From contig OX638133.1 in the NCBI GenBank assembly GCA_951804985.1, positions 78,188,367 to 78,252,366 on the forward strand: a stretch of 64,000 nucleotides of DNA. The letters run 5' to 3'. Below the pieces are notes generated by a model, which saw only the letters and a program-made list of their open reading frames with translations, had not been told where the DNA came from and searched no databases. This document shows positions 46,991 through 58,575 of the stretch, one piece after another (within the stretch, counting starts at the first letter, position 1; each line of letters begins with the position of its first letter). The DNA comes from Dryomyza anilis (lineage: Eukaryota > Arthropoda > Insecta > Diptera > Dryomyzidae). A program made the position numbers and the translations under genes.

Positions 46991-48860
46991 ATTATAATAA
47001 ATAAAATTCACAATATATAAAATCTAAATTTAAGTTTACACTTTGAACTTCATTTTTCATTGAGAAAGCATTTTTTTAATAATTAAAAATTCAATTTTTC
47101 ACTGAAAATTCAAATTTTCACTAAAAATTCAATTTTTCACTAAAAATTCAATTTTTCACTAAAAATTCAATTTTTCACTAAAAATTTAATTTTTCACTAA
47201 AAATTCAATTTTTCACTAAAAATTCAATTTTTCACTAAAAATTCAATTTTTCACTAAAAATTCAATTTTTCACTAAAAATTCAATTTTTCACTAAAAATT
47301 CAATTTTTCACTAAAAATTCAATTTTTCACTAAAAATTCAATTTTTCACTAAAAATTCAATTTTTCACTAAAAATTCAATTTTTCACTAAAAATTCAATT
47401 TTTCACTAAAAATTCAATTTTTCACTAAAAATTCACATCACTAAAAATTCAATTTTTCACTAAAAATTCAATTTTTCACTAAAAATTCAATTTTTCACTA
47501 AAAATTCAATTTTTCACTAAAAATTCAATTTTTCACTAAAAATTCAATTTTTCACTAAAAATTCAATTTTTCACTAAAAATTCAATTTTTCACTAAAAAT
47601 TCAATTTTTCACTAAAAATTCAATTTTTCACTAAAAATTCAATTTTTCACTAAAAATTCAATTTTTCACTAAAAATTCAATTTTTCACTAAAAATTCAAT
47701 TTTTCACTAAAAATTCAATTTTTCACTAAAAATTCAATTTTTCACTAAAAATTCAATTTTTCACTAAAAATTCAAATTTTCACTAAAAATTCAATTTTTC
47801 ACTAAAAATTCAATTTTTCACTAAAAATTCAATTTTTCACTAAAAATTCAATTTTTCACTAAAAATTCAATTTTTCACTAAAAATTCAATTTTTCACTAA
47901 AAATTCAATTTTTCACTAAAAATTCAATTTTTCACTAAAAATTCAATTTTTCACTAAAAATTCAATTTTTCACTAAAAATTCAATTTTTCACTAAAAATT
48001 CAATTTTTCACTAAAAATTCAATTTTTCACTAAAAATTCAATTTTTCACTAAAAATTCAATTTTTCACTAAAAATTCAATTTTTCACTAAAAATTCAATT
48101 TTTCACTAAAAATTCAATTTTTCACTAAAAATTCAATTTTTCACTAAAAATTCAATTTTTCACTAAAAATTCAATTTTTCACTAAAAATTCAATTTTTCA
48201 CTAAAAATTCAATTTTTCACTATAAATTCAATTTTTCACTATAAATTCAATTTTTCACTAAAAATTCAACTTTTCACTAAAAATTCAATTTTTCACTAAA
48301 AATTCAATTTTTCACTAAAAATTCAATTTTTCACTAAAAATTCAATTTTTCACTAAAAATTCAATTTTTCACTAAAAATTCAATTTTTCACTAAAAATTT
48401 AATTTTTCACTAAAAATTCAATTTTTCACTAAAAATTCAATTTTTCACTAAAAATTCAATTTTTCACTAAAAATTCAATTTTTCACTAAAAATTCAATTT
48501 TTCACTAAAAATTCAATTTTTCACTAAAAATTCAATTTTTCACTAAAAATTCAATTTTTCACTAAAAATTCAATTTTTCACTAAAAATTCAATTTTTCAC
48601 TAAAAATTCAATTTTTCACTAAAAATTCAAATTTTCACTAAAAATTCAATTTTTCACTAAAAATTAAATTTTTCACTACAAATTCAATTTTTCACCAAAA
48701 ATTTAATTTTTCACTAAAAATTAAAATTTTCACTAAAAATTAAATTTTTCACTAAAAATTAAATTTTTCCTTAAAAATTAAAATTTTCAAAAAATTAATT
48801 TTTTACTTAAAATTTAATTTTTCAATAAAAATTCAATTTTTCACTAAATATTCAAGTTTT
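46991..48860 (+). repeat. 19-bp satellite, unit AAAAATTCAATTTTTCACT
   Basis: About 90 copies, regular from roughly 47100 to 48650 with a degenerate right edge. Each unit contains the dyad AAAAATT-C-AATTTTT, so every repeat can form a short hairpin or present a symmetrical A/T tract. One truncated unit (CACATCACT) lies near 47433. Variants include ATAAATTC (about 48223 and 48242) and TTAATTTTTC. Confidence 0.97.
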
Positions 48861-49209
48861 ACTCAAAATAAAATTTATCCCTAAAATAATGTTTTTTTTC
48901 CAAAAAAAACACTATCTTACACAAAATATGCGCATTATAGACGTAAACTGACTGCAGTCGTTCCGTCTATAAAAGTCAATAACACAAAATGCTCAATATA
49001 TTTTCCACATAAAAAAGAGACAATTTGCCGCGAGCCAAAATTTTTATTAAAACAAATAACAGAAAAGACATTAAATTCTATGGAGCCAAAGAGAACGACA
49101 ACGATGTAAAAGCAATGAAAAATATAAAAAAATAAAAATAAAAAAATTAATAATATAGTAAGAAATACCCAGAAATAAAACTTTAAAAATAGTATAAATT
49201 TAAAAAAAA

Positions 49210-49244
<35 letters not shown>

Positions 49245-50024
49245 ATATAGATCCAAAATGCTTCTAATTTATAAAAATTACAATCTTTCTATATAAACTG
49301 CAGCTGCCCATAATAGTAAAAAAAATAAAATATATGACATAAATAAATGCTGAAAACTAAAGCAATTTATTTGGCAGACGTTATTTGTTGTCTTGCCATT
49401 GCCATCGATAGCCACGCAGCTGACTTTAACCCTACAAATCATTGTATCGAGTATGTGTTGTGCTGTTCTCTTCGTGAACCCAACGGGAAAAAAATGCTTC
49501 ACAGTGATCTTAAATTTCTGGCTTTATCTTTTATTTCTATTTTACGTGTCTACTTTTTTTGACGACATAACTTGAAAAAGTGAGCACAAAATCAATTGAA
49601 ACCCATCGGGCGGAGAACTAGTTTAAGTAAGTGCGACGACTTAAACTTCATTGCCCAACTAATTCTACACACTCAGCAGATCAAAACTTGGTAAATTGAT
49701 TATATTTTAATATCAAAACCATCAATTTTACTATTATAATTGGTCAATAGTATGCATACCATTAGTACAATTATATTGAAACCATTATTAAAATAGTTTG
49801 TTTGTACCATTAACTTAATAATGTGCCCTGTTAATTATAATTGCAAGACCCATCAATATTAATTGATATATTTCTATTTTTATGCTAAAATAGATTTTAT
49901 TTTATTTTTTTTCTCCTGATCATAAATTAAAATGAATAGAATATTATTTTACTTACTTTAATACATAATATACATACTTTATTAAGTCATCAAAATTGAA
50001 CTCCACAGATATGAAATCAAACAC
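48861..50024. other. Unannotated region with an (AAAT)n microsatellite
   Basis: AAAT tetranucleotide run at about 49206-49247. A CCCAACGGGAAAA word at 49479 resembles the inverted ends at 31.6 and 32.2 kb. A/T-rich sequence at 49710-49880 (GGTCAATAGTATG) resembles the MITE that follows at 50025 and may be a decayed copy. No gene is supported. Confidence 0.5.
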
Positions 50025-50240
50025 ACCCAGAAAAAATTCCCTCAAATCCCATTAAAATTGGTCAATAGGACTATTATTGATTTAATAGTATACAAAAAAT
50101 AAATCTTTTCATATAAACTTAATGGCAATGTTATGGTATTTTCTAGTATTTAATGGTATTTTCCGATTAAAATATTAATTTATCCTATTGACTATTTTTA
50201 ATAGTATAAAAATATTATTTATATAGTATTTTTTCTGGGT
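50025..50240. mobile_element. Short MITE, ends ACCCAGAAAAAAT
   Basis: A 216-bp element with a left end ACCCAGAAAAAAT and a right end ATTTTTTCTGGGT, perfect inverted repeats of 13 bp. A second inner inverted pair is GGTCAATAGGA near 50059 and TCCTATTGACTA near 50188. The interior is almost all A/T with repeated ATTTAATAGTAT words. A related copy lies at 54.7-54.9 kb. Confidence 0.75.
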
Positions 50241-50574
50241 ACATTTTACACACCTCGTCGCAAAAGATTATATTACATTTTTTGTACGGTTCATTTTTCA
50301 AAAATTTAGCATGTCTGTATTTATTCTGGAGTCCGTAGCCATAAGAAGGATTTGGTAAATAATTTATTTTATTTAATAAATAGGAAAGATTCAATATAAT
50401 GAATTAACTTTAAACGAATTGAGTCTTTACCAATGACGGGTTTAATAATTTGAATATTCACAAAATAATAAATTGCATGCGACCATTTTGTGTAAACTCG
50501 TAAACTTTAAGTTTATATGCCTCATAATGAGACGTTTATTATTATTATTGAAGAAACATATAAAAACAATAGTA

Positions 50575-50834
50575 TACTATTAAATAATAATAATAATAGT
50601 TTGGCGCTACAGTCCTGTATAGAACTTCGGCCGAGCTCTCTCACCATTTTGAGCTGTGCGTGTTATATTTGTACTCAAAACGGTGGGACCTACAGTTTAT
50701 TGCCGATTCCGAACGGCGGGTAGAATAATGTTTCTATGAAAAGATGTTGTTAGCCCCAGTCCAGGCTTGAACCGGGGACCTTTCGGCTCGCAGTCCAACG
50801 CACTAACCACTGAGCTACCGCGGCTACTATTAAA
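50575..50834 (-). mobile_element. tRNA-derived SINE (family 2), copy 1
   Basis: TACTATTAAA at 50575-50584 and 50825-50834 is an exact 10-bp target-site duplication. On minus the head reads GCCGCGGTAGCTCAGTGG (A box TAGCTCAGTGG) and carries the B box GGTTCAAGCC. It is followed by a ~150-bp body containing TCGGCCGAAG and a 3' ATT-type tail (ATAATAATAATAATAG on plus). Compared with copy 2 it lacks about 75 bp after GAACGGCGGGT. Confidence 0.9.
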
Positions 50835-50924
50835 AAATTATAATATTGAAATTTTTAAATTAATTTTACTGAATTTCTTGAATACTATAAAATTAATTAG
50901 AATATTTTTGAATTAATATGAAAA

Positions 50925-50988
50925 AACGATTAATACATGAATCAGAAAATCTTCGACCATTGATTTTCTGATTCATGTATTAATCGTT
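50925..50988. repeat. Perfect 27-bp hairpin in A/T-rich DNA
   Basis: Arms 50925-50951 and 50962-50988 are exact reverse complements, starting AACGATTAATACATG and ending CATGTATTAATCGTT, around a 10-nt loop TTCGACCATT. It is not at the end of any element I can define. Confidence 0.95.
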
Positions 50989-51581
50989 ATTGAGTACTTA
51001 ATAAGACACTTTATTCTGAGTGTAGCGAAATCATAGAACAATTGAAGGCCTTTCTTATCTAGTCCGAATGTTAAAGTCTTTTTTATTTGGGTGCTAAGCA
51101 CTCTCTTAGTCATTATTTTTTTTGTATTAGTCTATGTTTGATGCGCTTTATCCCATTGGGGTTTATTGTATTTTTATGTGTATGTGTGATGTCGTCTGTG
51201 CCCCAGCGTCGCTGTTGTAAATTTACAACGCACTCTCCAATATATTGAATTTTTGTCATACATGTTACCAAGTTCTTTTATTTATTTAAGTTTTATTTTC
51301 ATCGAATTTTTTTATTTATATATTTTTCGATTTATTTGCTTCAATTGCTTGTTGCTAACACAAAATTGCAGCCCATAATTCTTCGAAATTTTTCAATGAA
51401 CTCGTTGGATGGCGCTTATTTGTTGCCAATAAAGCTGTAAAGAATAAATAAAATGATGAAATCAAATTTAATACGAAGAAATATTAAAAATTCAATTTTC
51501 AATACATATTTTCCTCGAAGAAAACTAAGAGAAAATAAAAAATATTGTATGAACAATTTTTTTTTACATGAATTTTTCTCA
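50989..51581. other. Unannotated spacer
   Basis: Mixed T-rich sequence. No gene and no repeat is visible before Helentron-like copy D. Confidence 0.5.
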
Positions 51582-51779
51582 ACATGGTCGGACTTTTATA
51601 GTCGGTCGGGCCGGACTATGGAATACCCTACACCTTTGGTGGGGATATCAATGTGGGATATTGGAAGTGATGCTGATCAAGAATATATATACTTTTCCAC
51701 ACCGCACACGCCTCCTAAGGGGCGTTATAATATCTGCACAAACTTAATATACCCTGTACCTAATAGGTGTAGGGTATAA
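51582..51779 (-). mobile_element. Helentron-derived element, copy D (internal deletion)
   Basis: Keeps the hairpin region (51598-51619, one arm mutated), AATACCCTACACCTTTGGTG, then jumps straight to GTGATGCTGATCAAGAATAT and the end AGGTGTAGGGTATAA. The body and the whole (GTCY)n tract are missing, and the outer CGAGTTGGG terminus is not recognisable. It shows that the tract can be lost by deletion while the core stays. Confidence 0.8.
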
Positions 51780-51839
51780 TTAAAGTATAACAATAGATAT
51801 TACTTTTTTTTGGAAATTCTTTCACCATACTGATCTTTT

Positions 51840-52275
51840 CCGAAATAATTTTTGATTGAAAAACTTTGTTCTCAAAACAATTCTTCATCCAAAATATTCT
51901 TTCCAGTCTAATTTTTGCTCAAATAAATCTCTTCCTAGACACGAGACTATTTTATAATTTTTAGAGGCTACAATTCATTTCCAATACTAGTGTTCCTCGA
52001 GGTAATTCTTCCCGGACAGTTTTTTCCCGAGGCAATTAATTCTTAAGACATTCATCATATATACGAATTCTCTGTCAAAACTTTCCTCAGACAAATATTT
52101 TCCGGAACAAGTCATATCTGATATAATTATTGCTCGAACAATAATTCCCGACAATTTTTACTGAAACAAGGTTTCCCTGATACAATTCTGCCTGGAGCCA
52201 ATTCATCCCGAAAGTATTTTATCGAGACATTTCCTTCCCGTAAAACTCATTCCTAGATAAATCTTTCCTCTAATA
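51840..52275 (-). repeat. Degenerate 16-bp minisatellite, minus orientation
   Basis: About 27 imperfect copies of a unit near CTCGAGACAATTCTTC, for example CCCGAGGCAATTAATTC and CCTGATACAATTCTGCC. On minus it is GAAAAATTGTCTCGAG, the unit of the array at 57.3-58.6 kb. Copies differ by about a third of their bases, so the array is old. Confidence 0.75.
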
Positions 52276-53094
52276 GTACAGGCCATTTTTAATAATATTA
52301 AAAAAATTCAATAAAAATATAAAAAAAATATAAATCTTAAATTAAATCAAGTAAAATTAAAAAAAAAATGAAAGAAAATATATACTAAAAGAAAAATTAA
52401 AAGCAAAAAAAAGAACAATTTTCTTTTTGTAAGAAATCAGTTTGCCAACCAATTCAATCATTTTGCCATTTCTCTTTTAACCATTGATTTCGCTGAAAGT
52501 GCTTTCACTTCAAAAACTGCTTAGAATTGACATTCTTTTGAACATTTACTAGTGCATCTTCAAATTGCAAGCATCATTGACTTTGTCGTCGAGTAGAACC
52601 TGTGCAATGATGTCGATCACGTCGTTTCTCATTACATTTCAAAAAGTGCATCGTCGTCGTCATCGTCAAACTGTCAAAAGAAGTGGCAGCCACAAGTGAC
52701 CTCAATGTTTTTCCCATCAATAAAAATACGTCGTGCTCGTTTTTATTAACACTGTGCATTACCAAACTTTAAAGCTATTTAATTTAGATTTTATCGTCTC
52801 TTAATGCATCTATTGGACATACTATTTGACTGATTTATTACTATTCGAGAATGTTCTTCTCTATTTGTATTTTTTGTATCTTTTCATGGTTTCTATTAGC
52901 CTCTAGCAAGCCGTATTTAAAAATATTTTATTTATAAATTTGCATACTCATTCATACTTTTCGTGCTCATAATCTGTTCATCTCCCAGCATTGTTCCCTC
53001 ATGCCAACGGTATCCTTTAATCATTTAATCTCTACGCAAAAAATATTAATTTATTGCACCAACCAACTTAACGTATTCGGTTATCTTAACTATT
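52276..53094. other. Unannotated spacer
   Basis: A/T-rich to 52420; 52560-52760 is less A/T-rich with CGTCGTCGTCATCG. No gene is supported. Confidence 0.5.
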
Positions 53095-53565
53095 AAGGGC
53101 CAGTTTTTCAGTGCTAGTTTAAACGTAGTTTAAACTCCGTTTATTTAATTTTCTCTTTAAATTAAACGACGTTTAATTTTATTAGCAGTTTTTCAGTGTT
53201 AGTTTAAAATGAACATAGATCAAGACAAAACATTTGGCACCACAGGCTAAAGACATATAATTCTCTTGATTTTGAATTTTGATAAATGTGATTCAAAATT
53301 AAATAAATACAAAAATTGTTTTAGAAAAATTAAATTAATTTAAATTTAAATATTAGCAAAAGATCGAAGAACTAAATTGCACGTGAGTGTTTTTTTTAAT
53401 ATATAGTGTGCAAAAATACAAAAATTAATAAAACAAAAAATAGTGAAAAGTGTTGTGAGAAAAATTCATGCCAAAAACATTGAAAGTTTAAACGCAGTAT
53501 AAACCATCTGCAGCGGTCGTTTAAACTAAGTTTAAACGACGGTTGAAGTTCACTAAAAAAATCGA
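53095..53565. mobile_element. Fold-back / MITE-like element with GTTTAAAC inverted repeats
   Basis: Outer ends TTTTTCAGTG (53104-53113) and, on minus, TTTTTTAGTG (53551-53560). Inner repeats GTTTAAACGTAGTTTAAAC (53117-53135) and, on minus, GTTTAAACTTAGTTTAAAC (53519-53537) match at 18 of 19. The left end is also echoed in direct orientation, AGTTTTTCAGTGTTAGTTTA, near 53187. The interior is non-coding. Confidence 0.65.
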
Positions 53566-54732
53566 TTCTGATTTCAAACGAAGTTCGTATACAAACATTT
53601 TTTTTTTAGATTGGACAACAAATTATGTAGAACAGTTCTAGAACAATTTGTGTTTGTTTAAAAAAATATTTCCCCAAACTAGAATGTATGCGAAATGGCC
53701 ATATAAACATTGTCCCCATTATATATTTTAAATCTGTTCTTGATTCTTCAAAATCTTCTCAAATTTCATCACGACCTGGGTTATAAGTGAAGTAGAAGTC
53801 AACTTCCCGAATAGTGCATCGAAAATTAATTTTGTTCTTATTTACTCCTATTATTGTTTTACGCTGTCCTTATCCTAACAGTATCCATGCTATAATGCTT
53901 CAAAGTTCTTCCTTTGTATACATCGTCCGTATATCATTATTTCCAATATCGTTTTCTGTCCCACTCTGTCATCCAATACCAGAGAGCTTTTCATAATTTC
54001 CTTCAGCATTTTCTTTCCTTTTTATGCTTTATGGTGTTTATATCTTCTACAATTCTCTGAATCTTTAGCAGTACATAGTGCATCAATAATTCTACACGTT
54101 TTTGGCAATATTCTTCAGTTCGTTTCAATTCTTTTCGAACTTTTTTGCCAAGTCATCAAGTGGTTTCTTTTGTGTTTCTATCGGTTGGTTGCGATTCGTA
54201 CACCAGCCGATATATGTTGTCCTTTTCGTGAAGTGTGCATTCTTGTTTTCCGTTGATTTTCTTTTTTGAAAACATTATTCTCCGTTCTTAGCTGCCATAT
54301 TATACAAAGATGTCTATGTTGTTTCCTCTATTATGTTGTCCATGCCGTGTAATCTCCATTCCTCTTTTTACTTTTTCTTGTCTTTCTTCTGTAGTATCTT
54401 ATATTATTTCCGTAGATTTCTGTACTTTATATGCTCTAATGTCGACACTATTGTCATTCAAGATATTTAAGAATCTTCCAAGATCAAGTGAATGTTTCTC
54501 CAATATTATATCCATCATTTTTTTTTTATTAACCAATACTCAGGGGATGTCCCCTTTCATGCAATACACAGAGTTGATCTCAAGAAAGATTATAGGTTAA
54601 AGGAAGGAGGAAAGATGGATTAGTGACGATGGATATTTGTTATGAATTTTCCAATGTTTAAAAGTTGGGAAAAGCTGACACGAGGGGATTGTTTCACAAA
54701 CGTATGTGTGAGTAAATAACGAATTGTCTCTG
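53566..54732. other. Unannotated T-rich region
   Basis: Pyrimidine-rich on plus with no supported gene. Hydrophobic frames at 53814-53996 and 54310-54600 reflect the T-rich composition. Confidence 0.5.
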
Positions 54733-54932
54733 TAATCCCATTAAATTTGGTCAATAGGACAGTCATTAATTCAATAGTATACAAAAAATAAATATTTTCA
54801 TATAAACACCAAAATAATTTAATAGTATTTAATAATATTTTATAGATTTAATAGTATTTACCTATTAAAACAATAATTTATCCTATTGACTAATTTTAAT
54901 AGCAAGAAACTATTGATTTTATAGTATTTTTT
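54733..54932. mobile_element. Second copy of the GGTCAATAGGA MITE, outer ends eroded
   Basis: Shares AATCCCATTAAA, TTGGTCAATAGGAC, AATAGTATACAAAAAATAAA, TTTTCATATAAAC and TTTATCCTATTGACTA in the same order as 50025-50240. The terminal CCCAGAAAAAAT is not recognisable on either side. Confidence 0.7.
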
Positions 54933-54939
54933 ATGATTG

Positions 54940-56120
54940 TTTGACCTGGTATAATGTCATCTCCGTTTTTATTTTCTTTTTCATAGTCATTTCAATTGTA
55001 TTAACCATTGTCTGCTCAATTGTCTCCTCAATTATCTTTTCGATTGGCATGTTCATTGCTTTCCATTGCCTCTTGAATATATCACCGTTGTATGAGCCGA
55101 ATATATTGATCAATTCTTATCGCAATCATATATTACATATTCCGTTATCATCTTTGTTTCCTTCTTCATTGTTTTTTTTTCTTTTCCGCTATCTTAAGCA
55201 TTGTCTACCCAATTGGCTAACTCATTGCCTTCCATTTCCTGTATCTAGTTCTATTCCTCTTTTACACTCATCCCGTTCTATATCTTCTCCATTTTCGGAT
55301 CCATTACTTCATATGTTTTATTCGTAGTTTTCTCCATTCTCTTAACCGAGGTATGTTAATAGCTAAAGTACATGAACTAATAAACAACATAAACGGATGT
55401 TTTACTTCCTCTTTGTTTTCTTTACTTTGTCAACTATATTGTCTTTTACGCTGTTTTCTCCCTTGTCTTCTTCATTATCGCCTCCCTTGTCTTTTCCATT
55501 CTCTTTAAGGTTGGCTTATCCATTGACTTCTATTACCTCGTTTGTTTTATTTTTCGAATATTTCTCCATTGTCTTAAGACGAGGTATATCCATTTTCAGT
55601 ATCTTGAACAATTCTTTTCTTGTTTTTTCTTATCATTTTCGATGCTTTATCGCGTCATCGTTACATCGTTGTATTTCCATTGTCTACTCTAGTATTTCTA
55701 ATTCGGTTTCCCAATTTCCTGTAACTGGTTAATTCGTTGAGAACCTCTTCCGCTGTATTTGTTCTTTTCGCTGTTGTTTTAGCGGAGGTATATTCATTAC
55801 CACTGATCAGTTTTTCTCACATACAACTATGTCATATTTTGTTGATATCTCCTTAACCTCCTCTATCAATTATTATTTCAATAATTTTCTTATTAAAATC
55901 CGAGATGTATCAATACCTGTATATTGATTAATTCATCTCTTATTTATCCATATTACATTCCATGTTCATGTCCGTTATCAGCTCCGTTCTTTTCTCCAGT
56001 ATTAACCCCTTGTCTTCTTTATTCTCGTATCTATAGCTTTCTTCGTTGTCTTTCCTTAGTATTCCCATAGTTTGTATCCTCTTTTAATGTCTATAAGCGT
56101 TTTCATTTAGTTATCCTTGG
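54940..56120 (+). repeat. Pyrimidine-rich degenerate repeat, ~210-230-bp spacing
   Basis: The phrase CTCCATTNTCTTAANNGAGGT, then ATRTNNAT, recurs near 55330, 55565 and 55775. Between copies are TTGTCTTC/CTCCATTG-like words. The plus strand is strongly T/C-rich throughout. Several 60-130-codon frames (Ser/Phe/Leu-rich) are compositional. Confidence 0.5.
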
Positions 56121-56127
56121 CTTTTTT

Positions 56128-56808
56128 TTATACCCAACACTAAGAGTGAAAGGGTATATCCAGTTTGGTACGCCGTTTGTAACACCCAGAAGGAAGCATC
56201 TCCGGTATGGAAAAGTATATATATTCTTGATCAGCATGAGTCGATTTAGCGATGTCCGTATGTCTGTCTGTCTGTTGAAATCCCTACTACTTTTAAAATT
56301 GAAGAGCTGGATAAATGAAACTTATAACTTAGATTACTAATATACCTACGCTGTATGTGCAAAAATATTGGCGAGATCGGTTCATTGTGACCTATGATCC
56401 GACCACTTATGTTCAAATACCTCATATAAAATGTACAGGTAAAAAATATAAAGTGTTAGGTAAACTTTTTTGGTCAAATATATATTGATATCATGCTCAA
56501 ATACATGATAATAATGTTTTCCGGCGGAAAGACTTGTGGTTCACAAAAAAAAAATCGAAATTCGGTACACCTACCCATTTGTAAATATGGGTATCAAATG
56601 AATGGAAATTCTTCAGCGATTTAATGTTTGTAGTTATTTTCAGGATTCGTATACCCTGGTGACCTCTATATCACTTTGAATGGTAACCACACATATGTGT
56701 AGGGTATTTATAGTCGGCTTAGACCGACTATAATTTTGATAATCCTAACTATCATAATAACACCTACTTTAAAATTTCCCATGTGATCTAACCTTCCCTA
56801 CTGGTTTT
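56128..56808 (+). mobile_element. Helentron-derived element, subfamily 2, copy E
   Basis: 5' end TATACCCAACACTAAGAGTG then AAAGGGTATA, itself a hairpin. It continues through GGAAAAGTATATATATTCTT, the core GATCAGCATGAGTCGATTTA, the tract GTCCGTATGTCTGTCTGTCT and an A/T-rich body to GTGTAGGGTAT. The 3' hairpin is at 56709-56732 (TATAGTCGG, six-base loop, CCGACTATA), and the end CCCATGTGATCTAACC parallels the end of copy A. Architecture matches A and C but the body differs, so it is a separate subfamily. Confidence 0.82.
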
Positions 56809-57327
56809 AGTTTAAATTTAAATAAAGTATACACGACTAAAATGAAGTATACACGAAATTAACTTCATTTTCACAAGGAGTTTCGTTGCAATTTTAGTTT
56901 ATTTCTGTAAAAACTTCTTCGAATCAAGCTGAAGATTATTTTTATTAGGTTCTTTAAATCAAGTAAAATATAGAGCTGTAATTTCATTCAAGAATTTTGT
57001 TCATAAAATTAAATAGATTTTAACATATCTTCCATAGAATTCTATAAAATTCTCTGAATATTGTGAAATTGTACCATTTTTTATTCCCGCCGAAGCCTTA
57101 CGAAGTATTCAATACGTATTTTAGATAAAACAGAATTATATTGACATTTTAAAATTATGAAAGATGTAGTAACACTAGTGACACAAGATGAGAATATACA
57201 AGCTATAAATCACCACTATAACTTGTCAGACATTAGTCTGATTAGTTACAACTTTTACATTTTATTATCAGTGAAGAATTATAAAAATTTGTACTGTAGA
57301 GTCCGATATTACAATTAAAAGAGTCTA
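56809..57327. other. Unannotated spacer
   Basis: A/T-rich; AAAGTATACACGACT and AAGTATACACGAAAT stand in short tandem at 56825-56860. No gene is supported. Confidence 0.5.
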
Positions 57328-58575
57328 GAGAAAAATTGTTCGGGGATGAAATGTATGGGGGTAGAATGCTTTTGAGAAAGAATTGATTGGAGAAAAATTT
57401 GCTCATAAAAAATGGTCTCGAGAAAGAATTGTCTAGAGAATAAATTATCTGGAGAATAATTGTTTCTAGGATACGGTGTCTCATGGGAGAATTCTATCGA
57501 CTAAGAATTGACTCGGGAAAGAAACATCTTGTGATGAAATTTTCAGAGAAGAATTGTTCGCGGGAAAAATTTCATCGAGCAAGGAATGTCTGCGGATGGA
57601 TTGTTTGGAGGAGAATTGTCAGGGAAATAATTTTCAGGAGGAATAATTGCCTTGAGAATAAATTGTCCGAAAAACGTTGGTCGCAATGAAAAATTGTTTT
57701 GAGAATTAATGTTTTGGAGAAAAATTGCCGCGAAGAAAAATTGTCGCGAAGAAAAATTATATCGAGGAAAAATTGTCTCAAGAATGTAGTGTCTTGGAAG
57801 AATTTACTGGAGAAGAAAGGTCTCGAGAAAGAGTGTATTGAAGAAGAATTGTTTGAGGCATAATTGTCTGGAGAAAATTGGTCAAGGAATAATTATTTCG
57901 AGAATGAGTTTTCCGAAAAATAATTGTTGCGAGGAACTATTGCCTCGAGGAACCATAATTTTGGAAATTATTATCTGAAGAAAAATTGTTTTTATTAACC
58001 CGAAAATAAATTTTTCAGAGAATATTTGTCGCCAGCATGTATTATATAATATATATATAATAGTTTAGCGCTACAGTCCTGTGTAGAACTTCGGCCGAGC
58101 TCTCTCACCATTTATGAGCTGTACGTGTTTTATTTGTACTCAAAGTAGTGGGACCTACAGTTTATTTCCGAATCCGAACGGCGGGTGAGAGCTTTTCATA
58201 GGCAATGTTTTACTTTCGTAGGTTTGCCATTTACTGCCGAGAGGTAGCGCGGTATAGAAAAATGTTTCTATGAAAAGATGTTGTTAGCCCCTGTCCAGGC
58301 TTGAACCGGGGACCTCTCGGCTCGCAGTCCAACGCACTAACCACTGAGCTATCGCGGCTATATGTAATACATACCGCGAGCATGTATTACCTTGAGAAAA
58401 AATTGTGTCGAGAAATAATTGTCTTCGGAAAGAACTGTTTCGCAAAGAAATATCGGGGATGAATTGTCTCGGAGATGTTTTGTCTTGTGGATAAATTAAT
58501 TCGGGAAAGCGTTGTTCGGAAAAAATTTCCGTTCCGAGTAAGAATTGTCTCCGAAAATGATTGTGTTCCTTCTGG
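57328..58575 (+). repeat. Degenerate 16-bp minisatellite, unit about GAAAAATTGTCTCGAG
   Basis: About 45 copies with a persistent 16-bp phase, for example GAAAGAATTGTCTAGA, GAATAAATTATCTGGA and GAAAAATTGTCGCGAA. The SINE at 58045-58378 is inserted into it; the array resumes at about 58390 and ends near 58570. It is the same unit as at 51.8-52.3 kb, on the other strand. Confidence 0.8.
58034..58389 (-). mobile_element. tRNA-derived SINE (family 2), copy 2
   Basis: On minus, head TAGCCGCGATAGCTCAGTGG, B box GGTTCAAGCC, then a body with the ~75-bp segment missing from copy 1 and the conserved TAGCGCTACAGTCCTGTGTAG stretch. AGCATGTATTA at 58034-58044 and 58379-58389 is an exact 11-bp candidate target-site duplication, with 18 extra bases (58361-58378) between the tRNA head and the right copy. 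It is the longer of the two copies, about 316 bp. Confidence 0.87.

Noticed and set aside
49278..49575. Short frames on both strands around a CCCAACGGGAAAA word
   Set aside because: Three overlapping frames of 60-74 codons without recognisable features; the region probably contains transposon debris.
50756..50826. Possible functional tRNA gene on minus
   Set aside because: A and B boxes are good, but the acceptor stem does not pair properly, a SINE body follows, and an exact 10-bp target-site duplication flanks the whole unit.
58290..58360. Second possible tRNA gene on minus
   Set aside because: Same SINE family with the same body; it is inserted in a minisatellite and flanked by a candidate 11-bp target-site duplication.
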